DNA from: an uncultured Sporolactobacillus sp.
Lineage (GTDB): Bacteria; Bacillota; Bacilli; Bacillales; Sporolactobacillaceae
Assembly (NCBI GenBank): GCA_900543345.1
Contig: UQRJ01000132.1
Location: forward strand, 1 to 7,625
Direction of reading: 5' to 3'
DNA: 7,625 bases
Part shown: positions 6,821 to 7,625 of the stretch, piece after piece
Numbering within the stretch: the first letter of the stretch is position 1
How the letters are laid out: each line of letters opens with the position of its first letter
Program-made: the position numbers and the translations under genes
The notes under the pieces: model-generated
Database searches by the model: none
What the model was told of the DNA's origin: nothing
The model's input: only the letters and a program-made list of their open reading frames with translations

Positions 6821-6862
6821 ATCATCGATGCAACCGCTATTCAGTCTTTCGCAAACAGCTGA

Positions 6863-7577
6863 TTATTGAAACGGTTCAAGATATTGCTTGGCCTGCCGCT
6901 GGGCATCATCCAATGCCTGTTTCGGCGTCTTTTTCTGCGTCACCGCAGCTTGAACAGCATCATTGATGCTTTGATAGACCTTACCGTTATTGTGGGTCGA
7001 TAATTCCGCCGAGGCGTACTTCAATTGATCTCTGGCAACAGCCGCCTGCGGGAAACCTTTAATGTATTTTTTCATTCGCTCCGTCTCGTAAGCGGATTTT
7101 CTAGTCGCTACATAACCGGTATCAATACTCCACTGTGCCGCGCGTTCCGGCGTCGTCGCCCAGCGGATGAATTTCCAAGCAGCTTCTTTATGATCTTCCG
7201 GAATATCTTTGAAAACATAGAAGTTACCGCCGCCCGTCGGTGTACCATACTGTTCTTTTTTCGGGAGGATCGCTACGCCGAATTTGAATTTCGCGTTTTG
7301 TTTAATATTCGTTAAATTACCCGTCGTATGATACAGCATCGCCGTTTTTTGATTGATAAAATCAGTCGGTGACGTCTTCCAATCGATCGTTCCAGTCGGC
7401 ATCACTTTGTCTTTTTTCGCTAAGTTGGTCATAAAAGACAGCGCTTCGACATTGCTTGGCCGATTAAAATACACTTTTTTCCCGTCGCTGCTCATAATAT
7501 TATCGCCATTTTGGAGCGCGAAAGCTTGAAAAATCCAATACGTACTGACCGTTGACGGCACTTCCACACCCCATTGT
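6863..7577 (-). CDS. ugpB: Extracellular solute-binding protein, UgpB-like (5' truncated)
   Basis: The 237 C-terminal residues of a family 1 solute-binding protein; about 190 residues including the lipoprotein signal lie beyond the contig edge. Recognisable blocks are YWIFQAFALQNGD near the start, WKTSPTDFINQKTAML (ligand-cleft region), GGGNFYVFKD, and AAWKFIRWATTPERAAQWS followed by TGYVATRKSAYE, all typical of Bacillales glycerol-3-phosphate or sugar binding proteins of the UgpB group. The protein would be anchored outside the membrane and deliver substrate to the UgpA/UgpE channel. The open frame extends right into adapter and gains the false N-terminus MGSEMCIRD, plus an Arg codon spanning the junction; the first wholly genomic codon is the Gln at 7576. 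Substrate identity cannot be settled without the missing half. Promoter and any operator lie outside the window. Confidence 0.85.
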
Positions 7578-7625
7578 CTGTCTCTTATACACATCTCCGA
7601 GCCCACGAGACCCTAAGACATCTCG
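7578..7625. other. Untrimmed Nextera adapter (not genomic)
   Basis: Starts with CTGTCTCTTATACACATCT, the reverse complement of the Tn5 mosaic end, followed by the read-2 linker, the 8-base block CCTAAGAC and ATCTCG from the flow-cell primer. It is the exact inverse of bases 1-46 extended by two bases. The pattern is what read-1 read-through of short inserts leaves in an assembly. Confidence 0.98.

Noticed and set aside
1..7625. 46-base perfect terminal inverted repeats with Tn5 mosaic ends, looking like a composite transposon around the whole window
   Set aside because: The repeats include the synthetic Nextera linker and an index barcode, which do not occur in a natural transposon. They are library adapters.

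Overview
The window reads as one contig from a Nextera-type Illumina library of a low-to-mid GC Gram-positive bacterium, most likely a member of the Bacillales. The evidence is strong AGGAG/GGGAGG ribosome binding sites, Bacillus-like ABC transporter proteins and compact operon spacing; no marker gene fixes the species. Both ends are sequencing adapter, not genome: bases 1-46 and 7578-7625 are the same adapter in opposite orientation. Genomic sequence therefore runs only from 47 to 7577, and both terminal genes are cut by the assembly.

Left part (47-2070): a 3'-truncated minus-strand gene for an NrtR-type regulator (degenerate Nudix domain plus the start of a winged-helix domain). Behind it lie about 900 bases that look like a badly frameshifted ISL3-family transposase relic on the minus strand, then about 430 bases in which I recognise nothing.

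Middle (2071-3024): a plus-strand HAD hydrolase of the 2-haloacid dehalogenase type, followed by a 303-base convergent intergenic gap. The gap holds a clean tandem array of 21-bp units in an alternating A/B pattern, the most unusual natural structure in the window.

Right part (3025-7577): a minus-strand operon in the order substrate-binding protein (N-terminus missing), two permeases, a possible 40-aa ORF, a NagD/AraL-type HAD-IIA phosphatase, and the ATPase. It resembles UgpBAEC (sn-glycerol-3-phosphate or glycerophosphodiester uptake), with a HAD phosphatase inserted before the ATPase. A plausible joint role is import of a phosphorylated or glycosidic substrate through UgpB/A/E powered by UgpC, with the phosphatase acting on the imported phosphoester. 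The operon promoter would lie beyond the right end.

I see no convincing new defence or mobile system. The notable points are the adapter-made chimeric ORFs, the 21-bp array, the phosphatase inside the transporter operon with a coupled small ORF, and the catalytically degenerate Nudix box.
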